Source: an uncultured Collinsella sp. (GTDB lineage: Bacteria > Actinomycetota > Coriobacteriia > Coriobacteriales > Coriobacteriaceae). From it: a stretch of 64,000 nt of DNA. The position numbers were made by a program, and so were the translations under genes. The notes below the pieces were generated by a model. It ran no database searches. It worked only from the letters and a program-made list of their open reading frames with translations, and was not told where the DNA came from. Positions 14,689 through 23,875 of the stretch are shown here, in pieces. Each line of letters begins with the position of its first letter. Position 1 is the first letter of the stretch. The stretch lies in contig CALEBN010000066.1 of the NCBI GenBank assembly GCA_937943045.1, positions 35,606 to 99,605 on the forward strand, read 5' to 3'.

Positions 14689-15192
14689 ATGTGTGTTGAA
14701 CCACTCGCCTATCCGCATGAACCCGGCGGCGACCCCTCACGGCCGGCAGACGAGCCCGAGACCCAATCCAAGGAGGACCGTCTCGCCAAGAGAATCCTCC
14801 ATGGGCTGGGGTTTTGCGGCCATTACATGCATTTTCACGGCGGCGGCATATCTGGCAAAGCGCCCATCGTCTGCCTGCTCGCTAAGCAGCCCACCGGCGA
14901 GCTTTCCCAACAGGAACTCGGCATGCACTTCGACCTCAAGCCGGGGTCACTTTCCGAGATTCTGTCCAAGCTCGAAATGGGCGGTCTTATCGAGCGCAAC
15001 CGCAATCCCAAAGACCGTCGGCAGCTCACCATCCGCCTGACCGAAGCGGGATGGGAAAAGGCCCGCGTTGAGCAGGCAGCCCGCATTCGCTTTAGAGAGC
15101 AGGCCTTTAGCGCGCTCACCCACGACGAGCGCGAGGACCTCGCCGAAATGCTCGAGAAAATCCGTGTAACCTGGGAGGAACTGGATGATTAA
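14689..15192 (+). CDS. MarR family transcriptional regulator
   Basis: 167 residues. After about 45 variable residues comes a winged helix-turn-helix: PIVCLLAKQPTGELSQQELGMHFDLKPGSLSEILSKLEMGGLIERNRNPKDRRQLTIRLTEAGW, with the DRR wing motif typical of MarR. It probably represses this operon through the inverted repeat overlapping the promoter, with release by a ligand exported by the transporter. Its stop overlaps the start of the first ABC gene by 8 bases, so regulator and transporter are translationally coupled. Confidence 0.9.
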   Translation: MCVEPLAYPHEPGGDPSRPADEPETQSKEDRLAKRILHGLGFCGHYMHFHGGGISGKAPIVCLLAKQPTGELSQQELGMHFDLKPGSLSEILSKLEMGGLIERNRNPKDRRQLTIRLTEAGWEKARVEQAARIRFREQAFSALTHDEREDLAEMLEKIRVTWEELDD

Positions 15193-16999
15193 AACCCTCA
15201 TGGGCAGCATCAGCGACTATATGAAAGTCACCGTTGCCACGCCGTTGCTCGTGCTTGGCGAGGTGCTCTGCGAGATGCTGATTCCATTTATCACCGCCAA
15301 CCTGATCGATGCCATCAAAGACGGCGCCACCGTAGCCGAGATGCTTCCCACCGCAGGCTTTTTGGTGCTCATCGCACTGACGTCGCTTGCTTTTGGTGCC
15401 GCTGCCGGCGTCACCTGCAGCCATGCGAGCTGCGGCTTCGCCAAGAACCTGCGTCACGACCTGTTCTACAAGATCCAGACGTTCAGCTTTGCCAACATCG
15501 ATGAGTTCTCGAGCTCCTCGCTCGTCACGCGCCTGACCACCGACATCAACAACGTTCAGCAGGCCTTTATGATGATCATCCGTATCGCCGTGCGCGCGCC
15601 GCTGGTCTTGATCTTCGCCTTTACCATGGCATTTATCATGGGCGGCAGCGTCGCCATGGTCTACCTGATCATCATTCCGCTGCTGGGCTTTGGACTGTTC
15701 TTTATCATCTTTAAGGTGCGCCCCATCTTCTCGCGCGTGTTCCACAAGTACGACGCCCTTAACGAGTCCGTCGAGGAAAACGTCACCGGCATGCGCGTGG
15801 TCAAGAGCTACGTGCGCGAAGACTTTGAGAAGGAGAAGTTCGCGACCGCCGCACGCGACGTCCAGATGGACTTCACCCGCGCCGAGAAGCTGCTGGCCTT
15901 TAACAACCCCATGATGAACATCTGCGTCAACGGCGCATTTGTCGTCATCATCTACCTGGGCTCCAAGCTCATCATCACGAGCCAGGGCACGCTGTTCGAC
16001 GTGGGCCAGCTCTCCTCGATCTTTACCTATGGCTTCCAGATCCTCATGAGCCTGATGCAGCTGTCGATGATCTTTGTCATGGTGACCATGGCCGACGAAT
16101 CGGCACACCGCATTACCGAGGTGCTGGCCGCCGAGCCCACGATCGCCGATCCCGCCGAGCCCGTGCTCGAGGTCGCCGATGGCTCCATCGACTTTGACCA
16201 CGTGAGCTTTAAGTATTCCGCGCATGCGAAGCGCCAGGCGCTCGACGACATCGACCTGCACATTAAGAGCGGCGAAACCATCGGCATCATCGGCGGCACC
16301 GGCTCGGCCAAGTCCACGCTCGTAAACCTCATCGCCCGCCTGTACGACGCCACCGAAGGCACCGTGCGCGTAGGCGGCATGGACGTGCGCGACTACGACC
16401 TGGACGCGCTGCGCCACCAGGTCGCCATGGTGCTGCAGAAAAACGTACTGTTTAGCGGCACCATTGCCGAGAACCTGCGTTGGGGCGATCCGAATGCCAC
16501 CGACGAGGAAGTCCGCGAGGCCGCGCATCTGGCCTGCGCCGATGAGTTTGTCGATGGCTTCCCCAAGGGCTATGACACCTGGATCGAGCAGGGCGGCTCC
16601 AATGTCTCGGGCGGTCAGAAGCAGCGCCTGTGCATTGCGCGTGCCCTGCTGCGTCGCCCCAAGATCTTGATCCTGGACGACTCCACGAGCGCCGTCGACA
16701 CCAAGACCGACGCCAAGATTCGCGCAGGGCTGGCAAGCTATCTGCCCAACACGACCAAGCTCATCATCGCCCAGCGCATCAGCTCCGTGCAGGACGCAGA
16801 CCGCATCATCGTCATGGAGGGCGGCCGTATCGCACAGATCGGCAACCATGACGAGCTACTCAAGACGAGCGAGATCTACCGCGAGACCTTTACCTCGCAG
16901 AACAAGATGTCTGCCGAGGGCGAAGGGGCCGTCGAGGCCGACGCCGAGGCATCCGTAACGCAAGCCCAGACCCAGGAAGGAGGCGAGGCACATGAGTAA
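15185..16999 (+). CDS. ABC exporter half-transporter, degenerate-site subunit (pair 1)
   Basis: 604 residues: six-helix exporter domain (about 1-320) then ATPase domain. Walker A is GGTGSAKST, with Ala in place of the usual Gly before Lys; the signature is VSGGQKQR; Walker B is ILILDDSTSAVD, with Asp where the catalytic Glu normally stands. With the canonical partner encoded next, this fits a heterodimeric exporter having one consensus and one degenerate ATP site, like TM287/288 or BmrCD. The C-terminal ~30 residues are an acidic tail. Substrate unknown; drug or lipid-linked compound export is usual for MarR-linked pairs. Confidence 0.9.
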   Translation: MIKTLMGSISDYMKVTVATPLLVLGEVLCEMLIPFITANLIDAIKDGATVAEMLPTAGFLVLIALTSLAFGAAAGVTCSHASCGFAKNLRHDLFYKIQTFSFANIDEFSSSSLVTRLTTDINNVQQAFMMIIRIAVRAPLVLIFAFTMAFIMGGSVAMVYLIIIPLLGFGLFFIIFKVRPIFSRVFHKYDALNESVEENVTGMRVVKSYVREDFEKEKFATAARDVQMDFTRAEKLLAFNNPMMNICVNGAFVVIIYLGSKLIITSQGTLFDVGQLSSIFTYGFQILMSLMQLSMIFVMVTMADESAHRITEVLAAEPTIADPAEPVLEVADGSIDFDHVSFKYSAHAKRQALDDIDLHIKSGETIGIIGGTGSAKSTLVNLIARLYDATEGTVRVGGMDVRDYDLDALRHQVAMVLQKNVLFSGTIAENLRWGDPNATDEEVREAAHLACADEFVDGFPKGYDTWIEQGGSNVSGGQKQRLCIARALLRRPKILILDDSTSAVDTKTDAKIRAGLASYLPNTTKLIIAQRISSVQDADRIIVMEGGRIAQIGNHDELLKTSEIYRETFTSQNKMSAEGEGAVEADAEASVTQAQTQEGGEAHE

Positions 17000-18911
17000 G
17001 GCAACGACCGCCGAGCGCGCGCTCAACCGCAAGGGCGGCACCATGTCGCGCCTCATCAAGACGCTCTTTGGCTTCTACCCCGTGCTTTTGCCCCTCGTCG
17101 TCGTCGGCGTGGTGCTCTGCGCCATCATCAACTCCATCGGCGCGACCTTCCTTCAGAGCGCCCTGCAGATTATTAGCGAATCGTGGCAGTCGGGCGATTG
17201 GGAAGCCGCACAGCCCAAGATCGCACAGCTTGTGACCACCCTCGCCTGCATCTACGGCGTCGGCATCCTGTCTTCGCTCTTCTGGAACCGCGCCATGGCC
17301 ATCGTCACGCAGGGCTCGCTCGAGAAGCTGCGCGAGAAGATGTTCAACCGTATGCAGGACCTGCCGATTCGCTACTTCGACACGCACCAGCGCGGCGACA
17401 TCATGAGCCACTACACCAACGACATCGACACGCTGCGCCAGATGATCAGCCAGTCGCTGCCCAACCTGCTCATGACGACCATCGTCATCGTCACGGTGTT
17501 CTTTATCATGCTGTACTACAGTGTGTGGATGTGCCTGGTCATTGTGGCCGGCGTCGTCTTTATGACCTTTATGACCAAGCTGCTCGGCTCCAACTCCGCG
17601 CGCTTCTTCATTGCGCAGCAGACCGAACTCGGCGTGGTCGAGGGCCATATCGAGGAAGTCATGAACGGCCAGAAGGTCGTCAAGGCATTCTGCCACGAGT
17701 CTGCCGCCGAGGCCGATTTTGACGAGCGCAACGAAAAGCTCTTCGAGGTCTCGCAGAAGGCCAACATGTACGCCAACATCCTCATGCCTATCCTTATGAA
17801 CCTGGGCAACCTGCTCTACGTGCTGGTCGCACTGGCAGGCGGCATTTTCCTGGCGCTGGGCGTGCCCAATCTGAGCATCTCGGGCATGGCGCTGTCCATC
17901 GCCGTCGTGGTGCCGTTCCTCAACATGACCAAGCAGTTCTGCGGACAGATCGGCCAGATCTCGCAGCAGATCAACGCCGTGGTCATGGGCCTCGCCGGCG
18001 CCGACCGCATCTTTGAGCTCATCGACGAGGAGCCCGAAGCCGACGAAGGTTACGTGACACTCGTCAACGCGCAGGTGAACCCCGAGACCTGGGAGTTCGA
18101 GGAGGCCGACCACCACACCGGCATGTGGGCATGGAAACATCCGCACCGCGCAACCGGCGAGATCGAGTACGTACCGCTGCGCGGCGACCTGGTCATGGAC
18201 AACGTCGACTTTGGCTACACGCCCGACCACGAGGTGCTGCACGGCGTGTCCGTGTTTGCCAAGCCGGGTCAGAAGGTCGCATTTGTCGGCGCCACCGGTG
18301 CCGGTAAGACGACCATCACCAACCTCATCAACCGCTTCTATGACATCGCCGACGGCAAGATCCGCTACGACGGCATCAACGTCAACAAGATCCGCAAGGC
18401 CGATCTGCGCCGCTCGCTGGGCGTCGTGCTGCAGGACGTAAACCTGTTCACCGGCACCGTGATGGATAACATCCGCTACGGCAACCTGGATGCCACCGAC
18501 GAGGAGTGCATCGCAGCGGCCAAGCTCGCCGGTGCGGACGACTTTATCACCCGCCTGCCCGACGGCTACGACACCATGCTCACCGGCAACGGCGCGCAGC
18601 TGTCGCAGGGCCAGCGCCAGCTGATTTCAATCGCACGTGCTGCCGTCGCCGATCCGCCGGCAATGATTCTGGACGAGGCTACGAGCTCCATCGACACCCG
18701 CACCGAAGCCATCGTGCAGGCGGGCATGGACAAGCTCATGGAAGGCCGCACGACGTTTGTCATCGCACACCGCCTGTCCACCGTGCGCAACTCCGACGCG
18801 ATCATCTGTCTTGATCACGGCCGCATCATCGAGCGCGGCAACCACGACGAGCTGATCGCCAAGCGCGGGTATTACTACCAGCTCTACACCGGAGCGTTTG
18901 AGCTGGAGTAG
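16992..18911 (+). CDS. ABC exporter half-transporter, canonical subunit (pair 1)
   Basis: 639 residues: membrane domain, then an ATPase with Walker A GATGAGKTT, signature LSQGQRQL, Walker B AMILDEATSSIDTRTE (catalytic Glu present) and an AHRLSTVRNSD switch. An insertion of about 60 residues lies between the membrane and ATPase domains (EADEGYVTLVNAQVNPETWEFEEADHHTG). Its ATG overlaps the previous stop by 8 bases; an internal ATG at 17043 is a possible alternative start. A strong GC-rich hairpin follows the stop. Confidence 0.9.
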   Translation: MSKATTAERALNRKGGTMSRLIKTLFGFYPVLLPLVVVGVVLCAIINSIGATFLQSALQIISESWQSGDWEAAQPKIAQLVTTLACIYGVGILSSLFWNRAMAIVTQGSLEKLREKMFNRMQDLPIRYFDTHQRGDIMSHYTNDIDTLRQMISQSLPNLLMTTIVIVTVFFIMLYYSVWMCLVIVAGVVFMTFMTKLLGSNSARFFIAQQTELGVVEGHIEEVMNGQKVVKAFCHESAAEADFDERNEKLFEVSQKANMYANILMPILMNLGNLLYVLVALAGGIFLALGVPNLSISGMALSIAVVVPFLNMTKQFCGQIGQISQQINAVVMGLAGADRIFELIDEEPEADEGYVTLVNAQVNPETWEFEEADHHTGMWAWKHPHRATGEIEYVPLRGDLVMDNVDFGYTPDHEVLHGVSVFAKPGQKVAFVGATGAGKTTITNLINRFYDIADGKIRYDGINVNKIRKADLRRSLGVVLQDVNLFTGTVMDNIRYGNLDATDEECIAAAKLAGADDFITRLPDGYDTMLTGNGAQLSQGQRQLISIARAAVADPPAMILDEATSSIDTRTEAIVQAGMDKLMEGRTTFVIAHRLSTVRNSDAIICLDHGRIIERGNHDELIAKRGYYYQLYTGAFELE

Positions 18912-18925
18912 GACCGGTTACTGAC

Positions 18926-18950
18926 GGAGGGCGCCCCGGGGGCGCCCTCC
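18926..18950 (+). terminator. GC-rich hairpin after ABC pair 1
   Basis: GGAGGGCGCC and GGCGCCCTCC form a long perfect stem with a tiny loop 15 bp after the stop codon. There is no T tract, but the position suits transcription termination. Confidence 0.6.
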
Positions 18951-18991
18951 TGCGCGCGATCAGCCCGTCATTTAAAACGGAATAAAAGTTT

Positions 18992-19027
18992 GCGAGGCCC
19001 TAGCCGTTTGGCCAGGGCCTCGTTTTG
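18992..19027. terminator. Bidirectional terminator between ABC pair 1 and the LysR gene
   Basis: CGAGGCCCT and AGGGCCTCG stem with an inner AGCC/GGCC extension, followed by TTTTG on the plus strand and preceded by an A-rich stretch. It can serve both convergent genes. Confidence 0.75.
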
Positions 19028-19037
19028 TAAGGATGCA

Positions 19038-19916
19038 CTAGTTGAGGAGTTGGGCCATGGCGTTGACGAATTTTTGGACTTGGAGGGTGGGCTCGAGCGG
19101 GTAGTGCAGAAAGACTGGCACCTCGCGACCGCATAGGAACGGCACGCCCACAAAGGCAGGGTGCACGCCCGACCACGCTCCGCAGGTGAGCACCGCGTCG
19201 CCCTTTTCCTCTGCATCGTTAAAGAGCGCAAAGTCAAAGCTATCCACATCGATCACGTCCACACCGCCGTCGGCCAAAAGGTCGATACGTAGACTGTCCA
19301 TGGCGTCGTTGCCGTGACGGAGCACGCGCAGGCGCATGCCCTCCAGGTCGGCAACCGTGATGCGCGTCTTGCGCGCCAGCGGGCTCGCGCGCGGCACGTC
19401 GATATAAACCGGCACGTTGACAATGCGGAGCTTTTGGCAGGCATCGCCCCAGCGTGGGGTCGAAAAACTCGACTGCACCACATCGACCTCGCGGCCCAAG
19501 CTGCGCATGACGGATTCGCGCTCGTCATAGAGGTCGCTTACCGGCACGATTTCAAAACGCAGCGACGGTTCCAGATCGTGGATGCCCGACCACATCGACA
19601 GCGTTTGACGCCCCGGGCACATCATCGACACGCCCAGGCGCACGGCACCGCCGTCACCCGCCGCACGTCGGGCACGGCGCAGGGCGTCCTCGGACTGGCG
19701 CATGATCGAGCGAGCGTCGTCCACCAGCAGAGCACCCGCCGGCGTCACCTTGACGCCCGAGTGCGAGCGCTCGAACAACGTGATGCCAAACTCGGCCTCG
19801 AAGCCCGACACCTGCTTGACGAGCGCCGGGGTCGACACGCGCAATTTTGCCGCCGCACGCGAGAAGCTTCCCAGCTCCGCGGCGGCCGATATGGCCTCAA
19901 GTCGTCGATCGTACAC
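19038..19916 (-). CDS. LysR family transcriptional regulator
   Basis: 292 residues from a GTG at 19916, chosen because GGGAG lies 6 bases upstream and the protein then starts at the usual distance before the helix-turn-helix (RRLEAISAAAELGSFSRAAAKLRVSTPALVKQVSGFEAEFGITLFERS). The rest is the periplasmic-binding-like effector domain (RLGVSMMCPGRQTLSMWSG ...). It is divergent from the SDR/MFS/Gfo-Idh operon, which it most likely controls; ACCTGCG repeats in the 233-bp gap are candidate binding sites. Confidence 0.88.
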   Translation of the reverse strand: MYDRRLEAISAAAELGSFSRAAAKLRVSTPALVKQVSGFEAEFGITLFERSHSGVKVTPAGALLVDDARSIMRQSEDALRRARRAAGDGGAVRLGVSMMCPGRQTLSMWSGIHDLEPSLRFEIVPVSDLYDERESVMRSLGREVDVVQSSFSTPRWGDACQKLRIVNVPVYIDVPRASPLARKTRITVADLEGMRLRVLRHGNDAMDSLRIDLLADGGVDVIDVDSFDFALFNDAEEKGDAVLTCGAWSGVHPAFVGVPFLCGREVPVFLHYPLEPTLQVQKFVNAMAQLLN

Positions 19917-19966
19917 GTCAATCTCCCGTTTTCGCGCCCGTGACCGCATGGTGCCACAGGGGGTTA

Positions 19967-20123
19967 TTTTCGCAGGTCACGCGCTCAATTGAGAACAAGC
20001 CTCAATGCACAGTGTAAACCTACGGTTAACGCCATTCTAACAATTATGCAATTCACCTGCGCAAATGCAAAGCATACGATAACCTGCGAAAACCACGTGG
20101 GTCGATTAATGGGAGCGACCCAC
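19967..20123. promoter_or_regulatory. Divergent control region with ACCTGCG repeats and a hairpin
   Basis: TTTTCGCAGGT (19967-19977) is inverted relative to ACCTGCGAAAA (20082-20092), and ACCTGCGCAAA (20055-20065) is a direct copy 27 bp before the latter. GTGGGTCG/CGACCCAC (20097-20123) forms a hairpin just before the ribosome site of the first operon gene. Regulator binding is inferred from position. Confidence 0.45.
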
Positions 20124-20149
20124 AGGGAGGCACAAGAAGGGAAGTTCCT

Positions 20150-21031
20150 ATGAGCAACTGGCTTAAGCTCGAGGGCGATGTTTGCGCCGTGACTGGCGCG
20201 CTCGGCGGTATGGGCGCCGAGATCTGCCGCGAGTTCGCCCGCAATGGCGCCAACGTCGTCCTGCTCGACCTGGACGAGGAGAAGGTCAAGACCGCTGCCG
20301 CCGACCTCGCTGCCGAGTTTGGCATCCACGCCGAGGGTTACAAGATGAACGCCACCGACGAGGCCGAGGTTCAGGCTGCCGTCGACGCCACCATCGCCGA
20401 CTTCGGCCGCGTCGACGTCCTCGTCAACACCGCCGGCATCCTGCGTTTCGCCGCCATGGAGGACCTGCCGCTGAGCGACTGGGAGCAGGTGCTCAACGTC
20501 AACCTCACCGGCTACTTCATCACCTCACAGCGCTTTGGTCGCGAGATGATCAAGGCCGGCCAGGGCCGCCTGGTGCACATCTCGACCGTCGCCAGCCACT
20601 CCCCCGAGACGTTCTCGGGCGTGTACAGCTCCACCAAGGCCGGCGTCAACATGATGTCCAAGATGCTCGCCGCCGAGTGGGGCCCCTACGGCGTCCGCTC
20701 CAACTGCGTCGAGCCTTGCTTCGTTAAGACCCCGATGTCGGCCAACTTCTACGCCGACCCCGAGGTCGAAAAGAGCCGCAGCCGCCTGATCGCCACGCGC
20801 CGCATCGGCGAAGTCAGCGATATCGCCAACGCCGTCATGTTCCTGGCATCCAAGCGCTCGGACTTTACCACCGGCGACGCCATCAAGGTCGACGGCGGCT
20901 TCTCCAACATGATGGGCGACCTCACCGCCAAGCCCGGCGGCCGTCGCGCCTATGCCGACAACTACCTTAAGAACAAGGGTGTCGAGCTCTGGTCCGATGA
21001 GTCCGGCGTCGCCAAGCCGACTGACCAGTAA
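20150..21031 (+). CDS. Short-chain dehydrogenase/reductase
   Basis: 293 residues. Cofactor motif TGALGGMG near residue 14, the NTAGIL box, catalytic Ser in HISTVASHS, and YSSTK (Tyr-x3-Lys) place it in classical SDRs. LLDLDEEK after beta-2 has an Asp suggesting NAD(H) preference. The C-terminus extends about 40 residues beyond the usual end. First gene of an operon with an OFA-type transporter and a Gfo/Idh oxidoreductase, which suggests catabolism of an imported polyol, sugar acid or related compound; the substrate is not visible. Confidence 0.88.
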   Translation: MSNWLKLEGDVCAVTGALGGMGAEICREFARNGANVVLLDLDEEKVKTAAADLAAEFGIHAEGYKMNATDEAEVQAAVDATIADFGRVDVLVNTAGILRFAAMEDLPLSDWEQVLNVNLTGYFITSQRFGREMIKAGQGRLVHISTVASHSPETFSGVYSSTKAGVNMMSKMLAAEWGPYGVRSNCVEPCFVKTPMSANFYADPEVEKSRSRLIATRRIGEVSDIANAVMFLASKRSDFTTGDAIKVDGGFSNMMGDLTAKPGGRRAYADNYLKNKGVELWSDESGVAKPTDQ

Positions 21032-21097
21032 ACCAACCTGACAGAGAGGCCCCGCGGACACGCCCGCTCCTCCCCCGTATTGATTAGAAAGAGTCCA

Positions 21098-22354
21098 ATG
21101 GCTTCCACCAACTCCAACAAGGGTCGCGCCGTCGTGCTTTCCGCCGCGTGCGTCACCATGTTCTTCATCAGCTCCATCGCGCTGTATTCCGTCGTGAGCA
21201 AGAACCTGCTCGCCGTCTACCCCGAGTGGTCCAGCGCCCTTACCTGGGCGTTCCCGGTCTTTCAGACCATCATGGCCGTGACGGGCATCTTCGCCGGCCG
21301 CATCTCCGACAAGATCGGTCCGCGCAACGTCGTGATCGCCGCCGCCGTGTGCTACGGCCTGGGCTGGTTCATGTCCGGCACCGTCACCGAGCCGTGGCAG
21401 TTCTACCTGTGGTTCTCGCTCGTCGCCGCCATCGGCAACGGCCTGGGCTACAACCCGGCGCTCACCACCGGCCAAAAGTGGTTCATCGACAAGAAGGGTC
21501 TCGCCTCCGGCATCACTCTGGCCGCTTCGACCGCCGGCCCCGCCGTGCTGTCCCCGGTGCTCGCCTCGCTGCTCATCCCGAGCCTGGGCATCTTCGGCGC
21601 CCTTAAGGCGCTCGGCGTCATCTTCTTTGTGACGATCGCCGCCTCCGCCCTGTTCCTGAAGGCCCCCGAGGCCGGTTGGCTGCCCGAGGGCTTCGAGGCC
21701 CCCAAGGGCGGCGCGCACGCCGGCACCTTCGGTGACCTCACCCCGGGCGAGATGGTCAAGACCCCGCGCTTCTGGGTCCTCATCGTCACCTTCGCCTTTG
21801 CCGCCACCGCGGGCACCCTGCTCGTGGGCAAGGTTGCCTCCATCGCCGCCGTCCAGCTCTTCGCCGACCCCACGAGCGCCGCGGCCGTCGCCCTCGGCGG
21901 TGTGGTGGTCTCCGTCAACACCTGCGCCAACTTGGTTGGCCGCCTGTCCTTTGGCCAGATCATCGACAAGCTCGGCGCCTATAAGTCGCTGCTCATCAGC
22001 CTTGTCGTCACCATCATCGCACTCGTCATCATGTCGATGAGCTTTACGCAGAGCATGTTCTTTGTGGCGCTCGCCCTGCTCGGCTTTAGCTTTGGCGCTT
22101 TGCTCGTCATCTACCCACCGCTCACCGGTGGCGCCTTTGGCACCAGCAACATCGGCGTCAACTACGGCATCATGTTTTTGGGTTATGCCGCTTCCACCTG
22201 GATCAGCCAGCCCATCACCGCCGTGCTGTATCACGCCGAGGCCGGCAGCGCCGCCTACCAGCAGTCCTTCTACGGCGCCATTGTGATCGCCGCCATCGCT
22301 GTCGTGCTCACCGTCTACATGATGGTCTCCGACAGCAAGAAGAAGTCCGCCTAG
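21098..22354 (+). CDS. MFS transporter, OFA (oxalate/formate antiporter-like) family
   Basis: 418 residues, 12 helices. SVVSKNLLAVYPEWSSALTWAFPVFQTIMAVTGIFAGRISDKIGPRNVV (helices 1-3 with the RxSDKxGxR loop) and AAIGNGLGYNPALTTGQKWFIDKKGLASGI match the OFA branch, whose members carry small carboxylates. ATG 21098 is chosen over 21080 because AGAAAGAG lies upstream and MASTNSNK is a normal MFS N-terminus. Second gene of the LysR-linked operon; likely imports the operon's substrate. Confidence 0.87.
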   Translation: MASTNSNKGRAVVLSAACVTMFFISSIALYSVVSKNLLAVYPEWSSALTWAFPVFQTIMAVTGIFAGRISDKIGPRNVVIAAAVCYGLGWFMSGTVTEPWQFYLWFSLVAAIGNGLGYNPALTTGQKWFIDKKGLASGITLAASTAGPAVLSPVLASLLIPSLGIFGALKALGVIFFVTIAASALFLKAPEAGWLPEGFEAPKGGAHAGTFGDLTPGEMVKTPRFWVLIVTFAFAATAGTLLVGKVASIAAVQLFADPTSAAAVALGGVVVSVNTCANLVGRLSFGQIIDKLGAYKSLLISLVVTIIALVIMSMSFTQSMFFVALALLGFSFGALLVIYPPLTGGAFGTSNIGVNYGIMFLGYAASTWISQPITAVLYHAEAGSAAYQQSFYGAIVIAAIAVVLTVYMMVSDSKKKSA

Positions 22355-22361
22355 TTTTACC

Positions 22362-22393
22362 GATGCGACAAAGGAACAGCCCCTTTGTCGCAT
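22362..22393. repeat. TGTGACAAAGGG palindrome, copy 2
   Basis: ATGCGACAAAGG (22362-22373) and CCTTTGTCGCAT (22382-22393): a compensated variant with GCG/CGC in place of GTG/CAC. It lies within the operon between the MFS and Gfo/Idh genes, so it does not necessarily end transcription. Confidence 0.8.
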
Positions 22394-22423
22394 TCCACCG
22401 GTCACCAGTATTAAGGAGTCGAA

Positions 22424-23464
22424 ATGTCTGAGCTCAACCCCGTCCGCATTGCCGTTATCGGCGCCGGCGCCATGGGCCGCAACCACATCCGCTTTGTCAC
22501 CGAGGAGCCCGAGGCCGAGCTCGTCGCCATCGCCGACGCCTTTGAGGGCGCCCGCGCCACGGCCGAGTCCGCCGGCGTGCCGTTTTACACCGATCCCGCC
22601 CAGATGATGGACGAGGTCAAGCCCGAGGCCGTCATTATCGCCACCCCCAACGACCTGCACCTGGGCGTTGCCCGCGAGGCCGTGAAGCGCAACATCGTGC
22701 CGCTGGTCGAAAAGCCGATCTCCAACGATCTCGAGGATGCCCAGGCCTTCGCCGCCGAGGCCGAGACCGCCGGCGTGCCCGTACTCGTGGGTCAGCACCG
22801 TCGCCACAACCCCTTCGTCAACAAGGCCAAGGAGATCATCGAGTCCGGCGAGCTGGGCAAGCTCACCGTGTCGAGCTTCCACTACATGATCTATAAGAAC
22901 GACGAGTACTTCGATGTCGAGTGGCGCCGCAAGAAGGGTGCCGGCCCGATCCTGGTCAACCTGGTGCACGACGTCGACCTGCTCCGTTACCTGCTGGGCG
23001 AGCCCGTTGCCGTCCAGGGCATGCAGTCCAGCGCCGCCCGCGGTTTTGAGACCGAGGACTCCGCCGTGGTCAACGTCCGTTTTGCCGATGGCGCGCTCGC
23101 AAGCATGACCATCTCCGACGCCACCGCCAGCCCCTGGAACTGGGAGGCAACCGCTCGCGAGGATCCGCAGTATCGCCCCTTCGACGCCGACGCCTACTTT
23201 ATTGGCGGTACCTTGGGCGCCTTGTCGCTGCCCCGCCTGCATCAGTTCTCCTACGACGGCGCCTCCAACTGGCACAAGCCGCTGCAGATGGAGATCCCGG
23301 CCGTCGACCCGGCGCTGCCGCACAAGATGCAGCTCAAGCACTTTGTGAAGGTCGTCCGCCGCGAGGTCGAGCCCGTCGTGACCCCCGCCGATAACGTCAA
23401 GACGCTCACGCTTCTCAACGCCATCAAGGAGGCCGCCGAGACCGGCCAGCTCGTCGAGCTGTAA
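22424..23464 (+). CDS. Gfo/Idh/MocA family oxidoreductase
   Basis: 346 residues. N-terminal Rossmann fold with IAVIGAGAMGRNH, the VEKPIS motif (catalytic/cofactor Lys) near residue 95, and VGQHRRHNPFVNKAKEII leading into the C-terminal substrate domain; HDVDLLRYLLGEP supplies the conserved His/Asp. NAD(P)-dependent oxidation of a sugar, inositol or sugar acid is typical. ATG follows AAGGAG. Last gene of the operon, with a terminator at 23538. Confidence 0.88.
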   Translation: MSELNPVRIAVIGAGAMGRNHIRFVTEEPEAELVAIADAFEGARATAESAGVPFYTDPAQMMDEVKPEAVIIATPNDLHLGVAREAVKRNIVPLVEKPISNDLEDAQAFAAEAETAGVPVLVGQHRRHNPFVNKAKEIIESGELGKLTVSSFHYMIYKNDEYFDVEWRRKKGAGPILVNLVHDVDLLRYLLGEPVAVQGMQSSAARGFETEDSAVVNVRFADGALASMTISDATASPWNWEATAREDPQYRPFDADAYFIGGTLGALSLPRLHQFSYDGASNWHKPLQMEIPAVDPALPHKMQLKHFVKVVRREVEPVVTPADNVKTLTLLNAIKEAAETGQLVEL

Positions 23465-23537
23465 TGCCTTAGGACAGACCGCGGCAGAAGCCCCATGCCG
23501 AGCCCCTCGGTCCGCCACCAATAAGCCCCTCTTCTTT

Positions 23538-23571
23538 GCCCCGCGAGCAGCCTCCTGCCCGCGGGGCATTT
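23538..23571 (+). terminator. Intrinsic terminator of the SDR/MFS/Gfo-Idh operon
   Basis: GCCCCGCG and CGCGGGGC stem with a 14-base loop, followed by ATTTTG. Confidence 0.8.
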
Positions 23572-23646
23572 TGCTACCTTGCCGACGATTTTTCTGGGGC
23601 GGGGGCTATTTTGTACCTCGGCTTGATTCGTTTGCCACGAAATGCG

Positions 23647-23780
23647 CCTATCTACTACGTTTAACCGATTACCCTCAACCATACCGAATTTCGCGAAATA
23701 AAAACCGCAGGTAGACGGCTTGCCGATTTTCGGAAAACCCAGGCATGGTCGACCTATACGGTTCAAACGTAGTAGATGGG
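23647..23780. repeat. Foldback element, family 1 copy B
   Basis: Left arm 23647-23667 (CCTATCTACTACGTTT...) and right arm 23759-23780 (...AAACGTAGTAGATGGG) are inverted copies with two differences. The core contains AAAACCGCAGGTAGACGGC and GATTTTCGGAAAA, aligning with copy A's core, but the outermost arm sequences differ from copy A. It lies between the Gfo/Idh operon and tex. Confidence 0.8.
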
Positions 23781-23875
23781 CCGTTTTCATGGCGCAGCCC
23801 CAAAACAGTCTTTTAGGACGGGTGGTATCCTTGGTAGCTCTGTGCTGCAAACGCACCTCAAACGCAAGGAGTCCC

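Noticed and set aside
20525..23569. Long antisense open frame (1,014 codons) opposite the SDR/MFS/Gfo-Idh operon
   Set aside because: It runs antisense to three well-identified genes, its translation is Gly/Asp/His-rich low complexity, and it has no ribosome site; it is a by-product of high GC and codon bias. The same applies to other long antisense frames over tex, kup, the ABC genes and the LtaS-like gene.
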